This document shows positions 16,436 through 25,630 of a stretch of DNA of 64,000 bases, one piece after another. Origin of the DNA: Pseudomonadota bacterium (GTDB lineage: Bacteria; Pseudomonadota; Alphaproteobacteria; Sphingomonadales; Sphingomonadaceae). The notes beneath the pieces are model-generated. The model ran no database searches, had not been told where the DNA came from, and saw nothing but the letters and a program-made list of their open reading frames with translations. The DNA lies in contig JAEXAY010000005.1 in NCBI GenBank assembly GCA_023457895.1, positions 62,001 through 126,000 of the forward strand, in the 5' to 3' direction. A program made the position numbers and the translations under genes. Position 1 is the first letter of the stretch, and the number at the start of each line of letters is the position of its first letter.

Positions 16436-16593
16436 TTTCCTTTCACAGCCATTATAATTAGGCAACAAAGCCAAATATCAGCTCAAATCTGGTCCGGCTG
16501 GCTGCTATGGAATTGCTAGCCTCAATGAATTTGCTTCCTGTTTGTGCCCGCCGCAGGCTTTTGAACCAATCCATTTGAACGGGTCAGCCCGGA

Positions 16594-16893
16594 TCACTCA
16601 CATAGTTCGCACAGCGTATGGATAATGGAACGGACCACCGGATCCTTCAGCCGGTAGAAGCGCGTCTGGGCTTCACCGCGAATGCTAACGACCTCCTCTT
16701 CCCGCAACAGCGCAAGATGCTGCGAGACGGCCGATTGCGACAGGCCGCTCAGTTCGACCAGTTGATTGACCGAAACCTCGCCTTCATCCATCCGGCAGAG
16801 CATCAGCAGGCGTTCTGGGTGGCTCATCAGTTTCAGCCGTCCTGCCATCTGGCTGGCATTGTCCTTGAGGAGAGAAAGGTCTGTATGTTTCAT
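16594..16893 (-). CDS. bigR: ArsR/SmtB repressor, BigR-like (sulfane-sulfur sensor)
   Basis: A 99-residue winged-helix repressor: MSHPERLLMLC at helix 1, then VNQLVELSGLSQSAVSQHLALLREEEVV (recognition helix about 52-65) and a beta wing with RGEAQTRFYRL. Cysteines at 33 and at 95/98 have the placement of the BigR Cys pair, which forms a sulfur link on exposure to persulfide and releases DNA. The gene overlaps the 3' end of the RND permease gene by four bases and is last in the minus-strand operon. The surrounding SQR, persulfide dioxygenase, rhodanese and sulfur-compound exporter genes support a sulfide-responsive role. The name rests on this context and the cysteines. Confidence 0.8.
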   Translation of the reverse strand: MKHTDLSLLKDNASQMAGRLKLMSHPERLLMLCRMDEGEVSVNQLVELSGLSQSAVSQHLALLREEEVVSIRGEAQTRFYRLKDPVVRSIIHTLCELCE

Positions 16894-19435
16894 GACTCGG
16901 CCTTCATGAAGCCTTGTCCGTCATCGCGCAACACTATGTAGATGGCAGGGATCACCAACACCGTCAGCAGTGTCGACGACGCAAGCCCGAACAGGAGGCT
17001 GATCGCAAGGCCCTGAAAGATCGGATCGCCAAGGATCGTCGCCGCGCCGATCATCGCCGCCGCCGCGGTCAACACGATCGGCTTGAAGCGGATCGTCCCG
17101 GCTTCCATCAATACCTGACGGAGCGTCTTGCCCTCGCCCTTGGCATGGTTGATGAAATCGACCAGCAGGATCGAGTTGCGCACGATGATCCCTGCGAGTG
17201 CGATGAAACCGATCATCGAAGTCGCGGTGAAGGGCGCGCTGAACAGCATGTGGCCAATCACGATGCCGACCAGCGTGAGCGGGATCGGCGTCAGGATGAC
17301 GAGCGGAATCTTGAAGTTCTTGAACTGGGCGACAACCAGCACATAGATGCCGAGCAGCGCCACCATGAATGCCGCGCCCATGTCGCGGAAGGTGACCCAG
17401 GTAATTTCCCATTCACCATCCCACAGGAGCGACGGCCTGGCTTCGTCGGTGGGCTGGCCGTTGAGACGGACCTCGGGCTTGACGAGTCCCGCCTTGGCCC
17501 AGTCGAATGCCTCGATACGGCGGTTGACCTCGAGAATGCCATAGATCGGTGCCTCATAGGCTCCGGCAAGTTCGGCGGTGACCATGTCGGCGGCAAGCCC
17601 ATCGCGCCGGAACAGCGTGTGGCTTCCCTGTTGCCGCTCGGCTTTCACCAGCTGACCGAGCTCGATCACCTGTGCGCCCATCGCGCTCGGTGCAACCGCC
17701 GCCGGAGCGCCGAGCAGCGCGGTGCCGAGCCTCCTTTGCTGCTGGTCGAGCGCGAGCGAGATATCGAGTGGCGCACGTCCCGCGCCCCGCGGCATCTGCC
17801 CCACAACCTGCCGCCCCATCAGCATGCCGATGCTGTCATACACATCGCGTTCGGCCACGCCGTAAAAATCGAGCGCGCTGCGGTTGGCGACGAAACGGAC
17901 CTGCTCGCGCGGCTGACCGAAGCTGTTGTCGACATCGACCACGAACAGCACCGAGCGGAAGATTTTTTCCACCTCCATCGCGGTTGCGCGGCGGCTGGCC
18001 TCGTCGGGCCCGTAGATTTCGGCGAGCAGCGTTGCGAGCACCGGCGGCCCCGGCGGGGTTTCGACCACCTTGATCGAACCGCCCGCGGGCAGCTTCATCG
18101 CCTTCAGCTTTTCGCGCAGGTCGAGCGCCACGATATGGCTGGCGCGGTCGCGCTCGCCCTTGGGAAGCAAGGTGACCATGAGGTCGCCCATCTCGGGCTG
18201 GGCGCGCAGGAAATAGTGGCGCACGAGCCCGTTGAAGTTGAACGGCGCGCTGGTCCCGGCATAGGCTTCCATCGCGGTCACTTCGGGAACGGTTCGTGTG
18301 ATCGCAGCGGCTTGCTCAAGCGCGCGCGAGGTGCCCTCAAGGCTGGTCCCTTCGGGCATGTCGACAACGAGCTGGATTTCCGACTTATTGTCGAACGGCA
18401 GGAGCTTGACCGTCACCGCCTTGAAATAGAACATCGAGCAGGCCAGCAGCGTCGCGACGCCGACGGCGATCAGGAAATTGCGCGCCGATGCCCTGGTCGC
18501 GATGACCTTGCGCGCGACGCGGGCGTACAACTGGCCAAGCTTGCCGCCATCTTCATGGCCGTGCCCGTGGGCGAGTGTCTTCCTTGCAAAGCGGATCATC
18601 AGCCAGGGCGCGATGATCATCGCGACGAAGAAGCTGAAGATCATCGCGGCCGAAGCATTGACCGGAATCGGCGCCATATAAGGCCCCATCAGCCCCGAGA
18701 CGAACAGCATCGGGAGCAGCGCGGCGACCACGGTCAGCGTCGCGACGATGGTGGGATTGCCGACCTCGGCGACCGCCTCAACCGCCGCCTGCACCCGGCT
18801 GCGTCCGTCATTCATCGCCCAGTGACGGGCGATATTCTCGATCACCACGATCGCGTCATCGACGAGGATACCGATCGAGAAGATCAGCGCGAACAGGCTG
18901 ACCCGATTGATCGTATAGCCCATCAGGTTCGAGGCGAACATGGTGAGGAGGATCGTGGTCGGGATCACCACCGCGGTCACCGCTGCCTCGCGCCAGCCGA
19001 TCGCGAAACCGATCAGGATGACGATGGAAACGGTCGCCAGCGCCAGATGGAACAGCAGCTCATTGGCCTTCTCATTCGCGGTTTCGCCATAGTTGCGGGT
19101 GACATGGACCGCGACGCTCGAGGGAATGAGCGTGCCTTCGAGGCTTTCCACCCGCTCGACGATCGCATCCGAGACATTGACCGCATTGGCGCCCACGCGC
19201 TTGGCGATCGCGATCGAAACGGCATGCCCGGCGCGCCGACCATGATATCGACCATCGGCACACTGATCTGCGGTTCTTCCTCGCGCGGGATCGTCATCAG
19301 CGCGAGCAGGCCGACGAGGATCGCGGCGAGAAGCATCAGCGGTGTCAGCGGCGAATTGATCGTCGCCTGCGTCAGCCGCCCGGAAATGCCGAGATGGGCG
19401 TCCGGCCGTTCCGCAGTGTCGGCTGCCTCGCTCAT
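16890..19435 (-). pseudogene. RND efflux permease with an internal out-of-frame deletion
   Basis: An AcrB/CzcA-type inner-membrane pump. The first about 70 residues (from the ATG at 19435) are normal: first membrane helix, then REEEPQISVPMVDIMVGAPGM. Near 19220-19232 the sequence jumps to VSIAIAKRVGANAVNVSD, a motif found some 230 or more residues later in this family, and the frame changes. The first periplasmic pore and docking portion is therefore missing. Downstream the protein is intact, with GILVDDAIVVIENIARH in the fourth helix and a full C-terminal half to 16890. The two frames read separately as 19013-19435 and up to 19463. Gene order (stop/start overlap with the fusion protein and with bigR) shows a tripartite pump operon that has recently lost its permease. 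Confidence 0.8.
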
Positions 19436-20508
19436 CAGTTGGCAGGCCTTGCCATAGCTGCATTCACCGCGATCAGCGTGTCTCCCGCAACCGCGCCCGA
19501 TAATATCTCGACCCGGTCGGCGTCATGCGGTGCGGCCTGGACCGGCACGGTCATCACCTGCTTGTCGCCGCTGAGGATCGTTACCTGATCGACCCCGAAA
19601 CGCGTCTGTATAAATTTCTTGGGCACGATCAGCGCATTGCGAGTGCCGGTATCGACCATCACGGTGATCTGGCGTCCGACTAGATCGGTGCCAAGGCCGG
19701 CGATCTCGACATCCGCCGTGATCCGTCCTCCGGCGACGGCGGGATAGATTTGCGTGATGGTGCCGACGGGTGGCGCAATCGACGGGTCGGCATTGAGCCC
19801 GGTCGCCACCACGCGGCTGCCGCGACGCACCCGGTTGGCCAGCGTCTCGGGAAGTTCGAGTCGCAGCACGGGCGGCCCCGAGGTAATGGTTGCGACCGAA
19901 ACGCCGGGAGAAACCGCCGATCCGGCGGGAATATCGGCGCGCAACACGCGGCCCGAAGCCGGCGCGATGATCGCACCCTGCCCGGCGACGCTGGACACGG
20001 CCTGCTGCTGCGCGCGCGCCGCGGCGATCTGGGCGTTGGCAGCGCGCGCGGCGGCCTCCGCCTGATCGAGCCGGGCCTTGGCATAAACGCCATTCCTTAC
20101 GAGGAAGCGGGTGCGCGCGAGTTCTGCCTCGGCACTCGCAGCTTGCGCCTGTGCCGCAGCGGCTTGCGCGCCATAGGCGCTCGCCTCATAGCCGAGGCGG
20201 CTGTCGACCACCGATCCGATCTGCCGACCCTTGCGGACATAGTCACCCGCCCGCACGCTGAGATTGACCAGCACGCCGGGAATGCGCGCGCGCGCATCGG
20301 CGACATCCCTCGTCGTCACGCTCGCGCCCACCTCTTTGGTTTCGGCGATTTCGCTTTCGACAAGCGTCAGCCGTTCGCCCGACGGTACTGCCCTGGCCGA
20401 TTGCGCCGCTGCTTCCCGTTTCTCGGCTCCGCCGCCACAAGCGGAAAGCACCAGCGCAGCGGCGGTCGTAGTCAGGAATAGCCGGGCTAGGCGGGGTTTC
20501 ACGCGCAT
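19435..20508 (-). CDS. RND efflux membrane fusion protein (HlyD family)
   Basis: A 357-residue periplasmic adaptor: lipoprotein signal with LSACGGG (Cys about residue 24), a lipoyl half-motif around GVLVNLSVRAGDYVRKGRQIG, a coiled-coil hairpin rich in Ala/Gln/Glu (about 110-175), and the second half APASGRVLRADIPAGSAVSPG. A beta-barrel region ends near IVPKKFIQTRFG. It should join the RND permease to the TolC-like channel encoded on the opposite arm of the locus. Its stop overlaps the permease start (TGATG), and it lies six bases after the rhodanese gene. With the permease broken, the adaptor may be orphaned unless it works with another pump. Confidence 0.9.
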   Translation of the reverse strand: MRVKPRLARLFLTTTAAALVLSACGGGAEKREAAAQSARAVPSGERLTLVESEIAETKEVGASVTTRDVADARARIPGVLVNLSVRAGDYVRKGRQIGSVVDSRLGYEASAYGAQAAAAQAQAASAEAELARTRFLVRNGVYAKARLDQAEAAARAANAQIAAARAQQQAVSSVAGQGAIIAPASGRVLRADIPAGSAVSPGVSVATITSGPPVLRLELPETLANRVRRGSRVVATGLNADPSIAPPVGTITQIYPAVAGGRITADVEIAGLGTDLVGRQITVMVDTGTRNALIVPKKFIQTRFGVDQVTILSGDKQVMTVPVQAAPHDADRVEILSGAVAGDTLIAVNAAMARPAN

Positions 20509-20514
20509 GATCGC

Positions 20515-20850
20515 TTAACGCTCCACCGGAAGGCCCGCCGCCTTCCAGGCGCCCATGCCGCCCCGCAGATGGGTGCTGATGTCCTCGCGCCCTGCGGCGC
20601 ACTTGTCGAGCGCCATCGCGCTGCGGCGTCCGGCAGCACAGTTCAGCACCAGCGTCTTTCCTTGCGGATCGGGCAGCTGCGAGGCTTGAAAGGTCGAAAG
20701 CGGCATGTTGATCGCGCCCGGAATATGTCCGCTCGCATATTCGTCGCTCTCGCGCACATCGACCACCAGCGCGCTGCCATCCTTCAGCATCGCCGCCAGT
20801 TCGTTCGGGCTGACCTCCTGGTGGCCGGATTTACGGAACAGGTTGAACAT
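20515..20850 (-). CDS. Rhodanese-like sulfurtransferase
   Basis: From the ATG at 20850, preceded by GGAGG, the product is 111 residues, a single rhodanese domain. It has VDVRESDEYASGHIPGAINMPLS and the active-site loop LNCAAGRRSAMA, in which Cys is the sulfur carrier. It would transfer sulfane sulfur between persulfide and acceptors in the cytosol. It is the first gene of the leftward arm of the sulfide locus, opposite SQR. An upstream start at 20883 is possible but lacks a ribosome site. Confidence 0.92.
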   Translation of the reverse strand: MFNLFRKSGHQEVSPNELAAMLKDGSALVVDVRESDEYASGHIPGAINMPLSTFQASQLPDPQGKTLVLNCAAGRRSAMALDKCAAGREDISTHLRGGMGAWKAAGLPVER

Positions 20851-20887
20851 CGAGAGCCTCCGGAAATGAGATAATGAAGGCATACTA

Positions 20888-20907
20888 ATATAATCTATTG
20901 CTTATAT
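20888..20907. promoter_or_regulatory. Candidate BigR operator between the divergent sulfide operons
   Basis: ATATAA-N8-TTATAT inverted repeat in an AT-rich 136-base gap between the rhodanese and SQR genes. AT-rich dyads of this kind are typical for ArsR-family repressors. Position and symmetry suggest that it controls both arms. Confidence 0.45.
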
Positions 20908-20986
20908 CAACAGAAAATCATATACCGCGTGGAACAGATCGAAAAACGCTGGATGGAGAGCGGTTGAGAGGAAACGGAGGCGAGCC

Positions 20987-22276
20987 ATGACATTGCCGAA
21001 AATCATTGTTTTGGGTGCAGGACTGGGCGGCACGATTGCGGCCTATGAGATTCGCGAAGCCACCAAGGGCAAGGCCGAGGTGATGGTGATCAACGACCAG
21101 GAGGATTACTGGTTCATTCCCTCCAACCCCTGGGTTGCGGTACGCTGGCGCGAGCCCGATGCGATCAAGGTGCACTTGCCCCCCGTGATGCAGAAAAAGG
21201 GTATCGGTTTCACCGCTGTCGGTGCCAAGCGCGTCCATCCGTCCGAAAACCGCATCGAACTCAACGACGGCACTTCGGTCCCTTATGATTATCTGGTGAT
21301 CGCGACCGGACCGCATCTTGCCTTCGACGAGGTCGAAGGCCTCGGACCCGATGGCTTTACCCAGTCGGTCTGCCAGACCGCACATGCGGCCCATGCTGCT
21401 GACATGTTCGACAAGCTTGCCGCAAACCCCAGGCCGGTGATCATCGGCGCGGCGCAAGGCGCTTCCTGTTACGGTCCCGCCTATGAGTTCGCGATGATCG
21501 TCGATACCGAGCTGAAGCGCCGCAAGGTGCGCGACAAGGTGCCGATGACCTTCGTCACTGCCGAACCCTATGTCGGCCACCTCGGCCTCGACGGCGTTGG
21601 CGATACCAAGGGCATCCTCGAAAGCGAAATGCGCGACCGCTACATCAAATGGGTCACCAACGCGAAGATCAGCAAGGTCGAGGACGGCATGATGTTCGTC
21701 GACGAAATCGCCGAAGATGGCTCGGTCAGGCAAAGCCATGAACTGCCATTCGGCTTTTCGATGATCCTGCCGGCATTCCGCGGCGTTCCCGCGGTATATG
21801 GCATTGAAGGACTGACCAATCCGCGCGGGTTCATCCTCGCCGACAAGCATCAGCGCAACCCGACGTTCACCAACGTCTATTCACTCGGCGTATGTGTCGC
21901 CATTCCTCCGGTGGGCAAGACCCCGGTGCCGGTGGGCGTTCCCAAGACCGGCTTCATGATCGAATCGATGGTGACCGCGATCACCGCCAACATCAAAGCC
22001 GAGATCGAAGGCAAGGAACCGTGGCAGGAAGCTGCCTGGAATGCCGTCTGCCTCGCCGACTTCGGCGATAGCGGCGTGGCGTTCGTCGCCCAGCCGCAGA
22101 TCCCGCCGCGCAATCTCAACTGGGCATCGGAAGGCAAGTGGGTCCACCTCGCCAAGATCGGGTTTGAAAAATATTTCCTGCGCAAGGTGCGCAAGGGCGA
22201 AAGCGAGCCCTTCTACGAAAAGCTCGCGCTCCATGCCCTCGGTATCCGCAAGCTGCGCTTTGAAGAGAAAGGATGA
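20987..22276 (+). CDS. sqr: Sulfide:quinone oxidoreductase family flavoprotein
   Basis: A 429-residue FAD enzyme: dinucleotide-binding VLGAGLGGTIAAYEI at the N-terminus, the second FAD segment YLVIATGPH (about 102-110), and redox-active cysteine candidates Cys129, Cys161 (QGASCYGP) and Cys355 (NAVCLADFGDSG). These match the three-cysteine pattern of SQR. The C-terminal helices (KWVHLAKIGFEKYFLRKVRKG) resemble the membrane-attachment region of these enzymes. It would oxidise hydrogen sulfide to sulfane sulfur and pass electrons to quinone at the inner membrane. It heads the rightward arm, whose dioxygenase and exporter would use its products. Flavocytochrome c sulfide dehydrogenase is the alternative, less likely because no cytochrome gene is adjacent. 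Confidence 0.88.
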   Translation: MTLPKIIVLGAGLGGTIAAYEIREATKGKAEVMVINDQEDYWFIPSNPWVAVRWREPDAIKVHLPPVMQKKGIGFTAVGAKRVHPSENRIELNDGTSVPYDYLVIATGPHLAFDEVEGLGPDGFTQSVCQTAHAAHAADMFDKLAANPRPVIIGAAQGASCYGPAYEFAMIVDTELKRRKVRDKVPMTFVTAEPYVGHLGLDGVGDTKGILESEMRDRYIKWVTNAKISKVEDGMMFVDEIAEDGSVRQSHELPFGFSMILPAFRGVPAVYGIEGLTNPRGFILADKHQRNPTFTNVYSLGVCVAIPPVGKTPVPVGVPKTGFMIESMVTAITANIKAEIEGKEPWQEAAWNAVCLADFGDSGVAFVAQPQIPPRNLNWASEGKWVHLAKIGFEKYFLRKVRKGESEPFYEKLALHALGIRKLRFEEKG

Positions 22277-22280
22277 AGAA

Positions 22281-22484
22281 ATGACTGTCGACAAGGCCGT
22301 AATGCGCTTCGCCGGGTTCATGGTGCTGCTGTCGCTGGCACTGACCTATTATGTCCATCCGGGATTCGTATGGCTGACCGCTTTTGCGGGCCTCAACATG
22401 CTCCAGGCCAGCTTCACCGGTTTCTGCCCGGTGGCGAAGCTGTTCCGCAGCATGGGGATCGCGCCGGGAGTGGCGTTCAAATAA
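22281..22484 (+). CDS. DUF2892 (YgaP-like membrane) protein
   Basis: A 67-residue protein with two hydrophobic helices (FAGFMVLLSLALTYYV and WLTAFAGLNMLQASF) and the DUF2892 ending TGFCPVAKLFRSMGI. In many bacteria this domain is fused to or next to rhodanese or BigR-controlled genes and contains a conserved Cys (FCP) that may carry sulfur. The ATG lies four bases after the SQR stop, with AAAGGATGAAGAA as ribosome site, and the gene is followed four bases later by the TolC-like gene. Confidence 0.88.
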   Translation: MTVDKAVMRFAGFMVLLSLALTYYVHPGFVWLTAFAGLNMLQASFTGFCPVAKLFRSMGIAPGVAFK

Positions 22485-22488
22485 GCCG

Positions 22489-23760
22489 ATGGAGAAACTG
22501 CTGCCTCTTGCTGTTCTGGCGCTGACTGGCGCCGTGCCTGCCGCCGCGCAGACGCTCGATGAAACCATCGCCGATGCGCTCGCGCGCGCGCCACAAATGG
22601 AGGCGGCCGACGCGGAAGCCGATGCCGTCAGGGCGCAGCGCGATCAGGCGCGCGCCGCCAATGCCGTGACCGCAACCGTTCAGGGCAGCGCCGGGGTCGG
22701 CTATCTCGACATGCACGGTTTTTTCAACATGGGATCGGATTCGGTCGTGCCGCTCTCAGGCCAGTTGACGGTCGAAAAGCCGCTGTTTACCGGAGGCCGG
22801 ATCGCAGGTGCGGTCGCGCAGGCCAATGCCGGGGTCGAGGCGAGCGAGGCCGCACGGCAGATGGCGCGGTCCGATGTCGTCAATCAGGCGGCCGAAACGC
22901 ATACCGGCGTGCTGCTGGCCCAGAAACAGGTCGGGCTGATGGAGCAATCGGTCGCGCAGATGCGCCGGGTCGAACGCGATGCGCGACTGATGTTTCAGGC
23001 AGGCGCCGCCCCGAGGACCGATCTGGCGCAAGCGGGCGCACGGCTCGCCGAGGCAGAAGCGGGACTCGCTCAGGCCGAGGGCAACCTCGCCAGCGCGCGT
23101 ACCCGCTATCGCCTCGTGACAGGCAAGGAAGCCGGAACGCTGACGCAAGCCGCTGCCGGTCGCGCACTTCCTGCAACACTCAACGAGGCGATCGAGCGCG
23201 CCACCAGCGCCAATGCGGCGCTGGTGCGCGCGCGGGCCGGCGTGAAGGCCGCCAGCGCGGGGGTGAAAACCGCGAAAGCCGAGCGTCTCCCGACGATCGG
23301 CGCCTTTGCTGAAGGTGCGGCAATACGCGACCAGTTCTTCCCCGATTACAAGGCCGACAGCGCCACCGTCGGCGTCCGCGCGCGTTGGCGTTTTTTCGAC
23401 GGCGGCATGACCACAGCCAGGATCAATGAAGCCTCGGCCAAGGAGCGGACCGCCGAAGCGCAGCTGCGCGGCGCCGAGCTGATGGTCGAACAGCAGGTGA
23501 CGGCTTCCTGGTATGCGCTACGCACCGCCGAAGAGGTGCTGCGGTCAACCAACGCACAACAAGCTGCCGCGAACGAAGCGCTGACCAATGCGAGGCTCGA
23601 ATTCCAGATCGGCGCGAAGCCGCAGCTCGCCCTACTCGACGCCCAACGCGAGGCGACCGCTGCGGGCCTCGCCGTCGCGCAGGCGGAATCGCAGCTTCTC
23701 CTCGCGCGCACGCGCCTTCTCACCCTGCTCGGCGATTATGGATCGGGAGACCGGCAATGA
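22489..23760 (+). CDS. TolC-family outer-membrane efflux channel
   Basis: From the ATG at 22489 the product is 423 residues. It has a signal peptide (PLAVLALTGAVPAAAQ), then two OEP domains dominated by Ala/Glu/Arg-rich coiled helices. The repeated helix pattern is typical: ARAPQMEAADAEADAVRAQRDQARAA, QVGLMEQSVAQMRRVERDARLMFQAG, APRTDLAQAGARLAEAEAGL. It should form the outer-membrane duct for the RND pump encoded on the divergent arm. An in-frame start at 22384 lies inside the DUF2892 gene and is rejected. The stop overlaps the persulfide dioxygenase start (ATGA). Confidence 0.9.
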   Translation: MEKLLPLAVLALTGAVPAAAQTLDETIADALARAPQMEAADAEADAVRAQRDQARAANAVTATVQGSAGVGYLDMHGFFNMGSDSVVPLSGQLTVEKPLFTGGRIAGAVAQANAGVEASEAARQMARSDVVNQAAETHTGVLLAQKQVGLMEQSVAQMRRVERDARLMFQAGAAPRTDLAQAGARLAEAEAGLAQAEGNLASARTRYRLVTGKEAGTLTQAAAGRALPATLNEAIERATSANAALVRARAGVKAASAGVKTAKAERLPTIGAFAEGAAIRDQFFPDYKADSATVGVRARWRFFDGGMTTARINEASAKERTAEAQLRGAELMVEQQVTASWYALRTAEEVLRSTNAQQAAANEALTNARLEFQIGAKPQLALLDAQREATAAGLAVAQAESQLLLARTRLLTLLGDYGSGDRQ

Positions 23761-24686
23761 CCAGCGACACCCATCTTTCTGACGCGATTGCGCTTGCCGG
23801 GCATGCGCTCGGCGACGAGGCCCGGCGTCCGGCGGTCAAGGCCTTCTTCGATGAAGCGACCTTCACGGTCACCTATGTCGTCCATGACTTGCCGAGCGGC
23901 AAGGCCGCGATCATCGACAGCGTGCTTGATTATGATCCCGCATCGGGGCGCACCAGCCGCGAGTCCCCCGACGCGGTCATCGCCTATGTGCGCGAACAGG
24001 GACTCGACGTGCAGTGGGTGCTCGAAACTCACGCCCATGCCGATCATCTTTCCGCAGCGCCCTATCTGCAGGCGGAACTGGGCGGCAAGATCGCCATCGG
24101 CGCGCATATCCTGACGGTGCAGAAGACCTTCGGCAAGATTTTCAACGAGGGCCGCGAATTCGCGCGCGACGGCTCGCAGTTCGACGAACTGTGGGAGGAT
24201 GGCGAGCGCTTCACGATCGGCGGGATCGATGCGATAGCGCTCCACGTTCCGGGCCATACGCCGGCTTGCATGGCCTATCTCATTGGCGACGCCCTGTTCG
24301 TCGGCGATACGCTGTTCATGCCCGATTATGGCACCGCGCGCTGCGATTTTCCGGGCGGCAGCGCGGCGACGCTCTACCGTTCTATTCGGCGGCTGCTCTC
24401 GCTACCCGATGCGACGCGGATGTTCATGTGCCACGATTACAAGGCACCGGGCCGTGACCATTATGTCTGGGAGACGACCGTCGCAAACGAACGCACCGGC
24501 AATATCCATGTCCGCGATGGCATCGGCGAGGCGGAGTTCGTCGCGATGCGAGAGGCGCGCGATGCGACGCTCGACATGCCGCGCCTGATCCTGCCCTCAA
24601 TCCAGGTCAATATGCGCGCCGGCCACATGCCGCCGCCCGAGGATAACGGAACGCGCTACATCAAGATCCCGCTCGACACGCTCTGA
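23757..24686 (+). CDS. Persulfide dioxygenase / Blh-type metallo-beta-lactamase-fold protein
   Basis: A 309-residue protein of the ETHE1/Blh group. The metal site THAHADHLS lies at 91-99 (His92, His94, Asp96, His97), with the further ligands His167 (VPGHTPA) and Asp184 (VGDTLFMPD). Persulfide dioxygenases use a mononuclear iron to oxidise glutathione persulfide to sulfite. Blh is the enzyme of BigR operons in Agrobacterium and Xylella. The C-terminal part (RTGNIHVRDGIGEAEFVAMREARDATL, ending in YIKIPLDTL) matches that group. It acts after SQR and before the exporter encoded downstream. Confidence 0.92.
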   Translation: MTSDTHLSDAIALAGHALGDEARRPAVKAFFDEATFTVTYVVHDLPSGKAAIIDSVLDYDPASGRTSRESPDAVIAYVREQGLDVQWVLETHAHADHLSAAPYLQAELGGKIAIGAHILTVQKTFGKIFNEGREFARDGSQFDELWEDGERFTIGGIDAIALHVPGHTPACMAYLIGDALFVGDTLFMPDYGTARCDFPGGSAATLYRSIRRLLSLPDATRMFMCHDYKAPGRDHYVWETTVANERTGNIHVRDGIGEAEFVAMREARDATLDMPRLILPSIQVNMRAGHMPPPEDNGTRYIKIPLDTL

Positions 24687-24695
24687 GCGCCGCGC

Positions 24696-25469
24696 ATGCT
24701 GGAACCCGTCCAATATCTGCTCGGCGGCCTCTCGGGGGTTCTGGTGGGGTTCACCCTCGGCCTGGTCGGTGGGGGCGGTTCGGTCCTCGCGGTGCCGCTG
24801 ATTGTCTATCTCGTCGGCGTCAAAAATCCGCATCTTGCGATCGGCACCAGCGCCTTTGCCGTCGCGGTCAATGCCGCGCTCGGCCTTGGCAATCATGCGC
24901 GCGCGGGCAACGTCAACTGGCGCTGCGGCGGCGCCTATGCAAGCGCGGGAATAATCGGTGCCTTTGCCGGATCGACGCTCGGCAAGAGCATGGATGGCGA
25001 TCGGCTTCTGTTCCTGTTCGCGCTCGTGATGCTGGCCGTCGGCGCGTTGATGCTGCGGCGCAAATCGAACGAGCCCGCCGAGCATGTCGCCTGCGTGCAG
25101 GAGAATGTCCCCAAGGTACTCGGCTTCGGCTTCCTCACCGGGCTCTTCTCCGGCTTTTTTGGGATCGGCGGAGGCTTTCTCATCGTGCCGGGGCTGATCG
25201 CGGCCACCGGCATGGCCATGCTCCACGCGGTCGGCACTTCGCTGGTCGCCGTCACCGCCTTCGGCCTTACCACGGCCGCCAACTATGCCTGGGCCGGCCT
25301 CGTCGACTGGGGCCTCGCTGCCGCGTTCATCGCAGGCGGCTTTGCCGGAAGCTGGCTCGGCAGCAAGGCCGCCGCGAAGCTCTCCGCGCACAAGGGGATA
25401 CTGAACAAGCTGTTCGCCGCGCTGATCTTTGCGGTTGCAGCCTATATGCTGACAAGAGTCAGCCCGTAG
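24696..25469 (+). CDS. TauE/SafE (TSUP) sulfite or sulfur-compound exporter
   Basis: A 257-residue polytopic membrane protein with about eight helices and the two TSUP half-motifs: GFTLGLVGGGGSVLAVPLIVYLVG with IGTSAFAVAVNAALGL, and LTGLFSGFFGIGGGFLIVPGLI with AVGTSLVAVTAFGLTT. Family members export sulfite or sulfonates. Placed nine bases after the persulfide dioxygenase gene, it would remove the sulfite that enzyme makes. It is the last gene of the rightward arm. Confidence 0.9.
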   Translation: MLEPVQYLLGGLSGVLVGFTLGLVGGGGSVLAVPLIVYLVGVKNPHLAIGTSAFAVAVNAALGLGNHARAGNVNWRCGGAYASAGIIGAFAGSTLGKSMDGDRLLFLFALVMLAVGALMLRRKSNEPAEHVACVQENVPKVLGFGFLTGLFSGFFGIGGGFLIVPGLIAATGMAMLHAVGTSLVAVTAFGLTTAANYAWAGLVDWGLAAAFIAGGFAGSWLGSKAAAKLSAHKGILNKLFAALIFAVAAYMLTRVSP

Positions 25470-25630
25470 CGCGATTTACTCTTGATCCTACCAAAAGTGA
25501 TCAGAATCGAGGCATTTTACGTCGCTTTGCCGGTAAATCGAAACCCAGTTCCGGAAGGATGCGTCGCGCAGCTCGCGCGTGTCAAGTTGCGGCAACGCAT
25601 CCCGTCCGGTTCTTTCCGTTGCGGAAAAAA

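Larger units (their letters stand above)
16150..16593. other. Right end of the genomic island, no gene seen
   Basis: Gene-free stretch between the DUF305 gene and the ArsR gene. It contains an inverted repeat (16164-16204), the right copy of the end repeat (16326-16351) and the right attachment-like repeat (16418-16435). The rest is comparatively AT-rich and shows no convincing coding frame. Confidence 0.6.

Noticed and set aside
16914..19457. 847-residue plus-strand open frame, very rich in Asp, Arg and His
   Set aside because: Antisense of the RND permease; long only because high GC suppresses stops.
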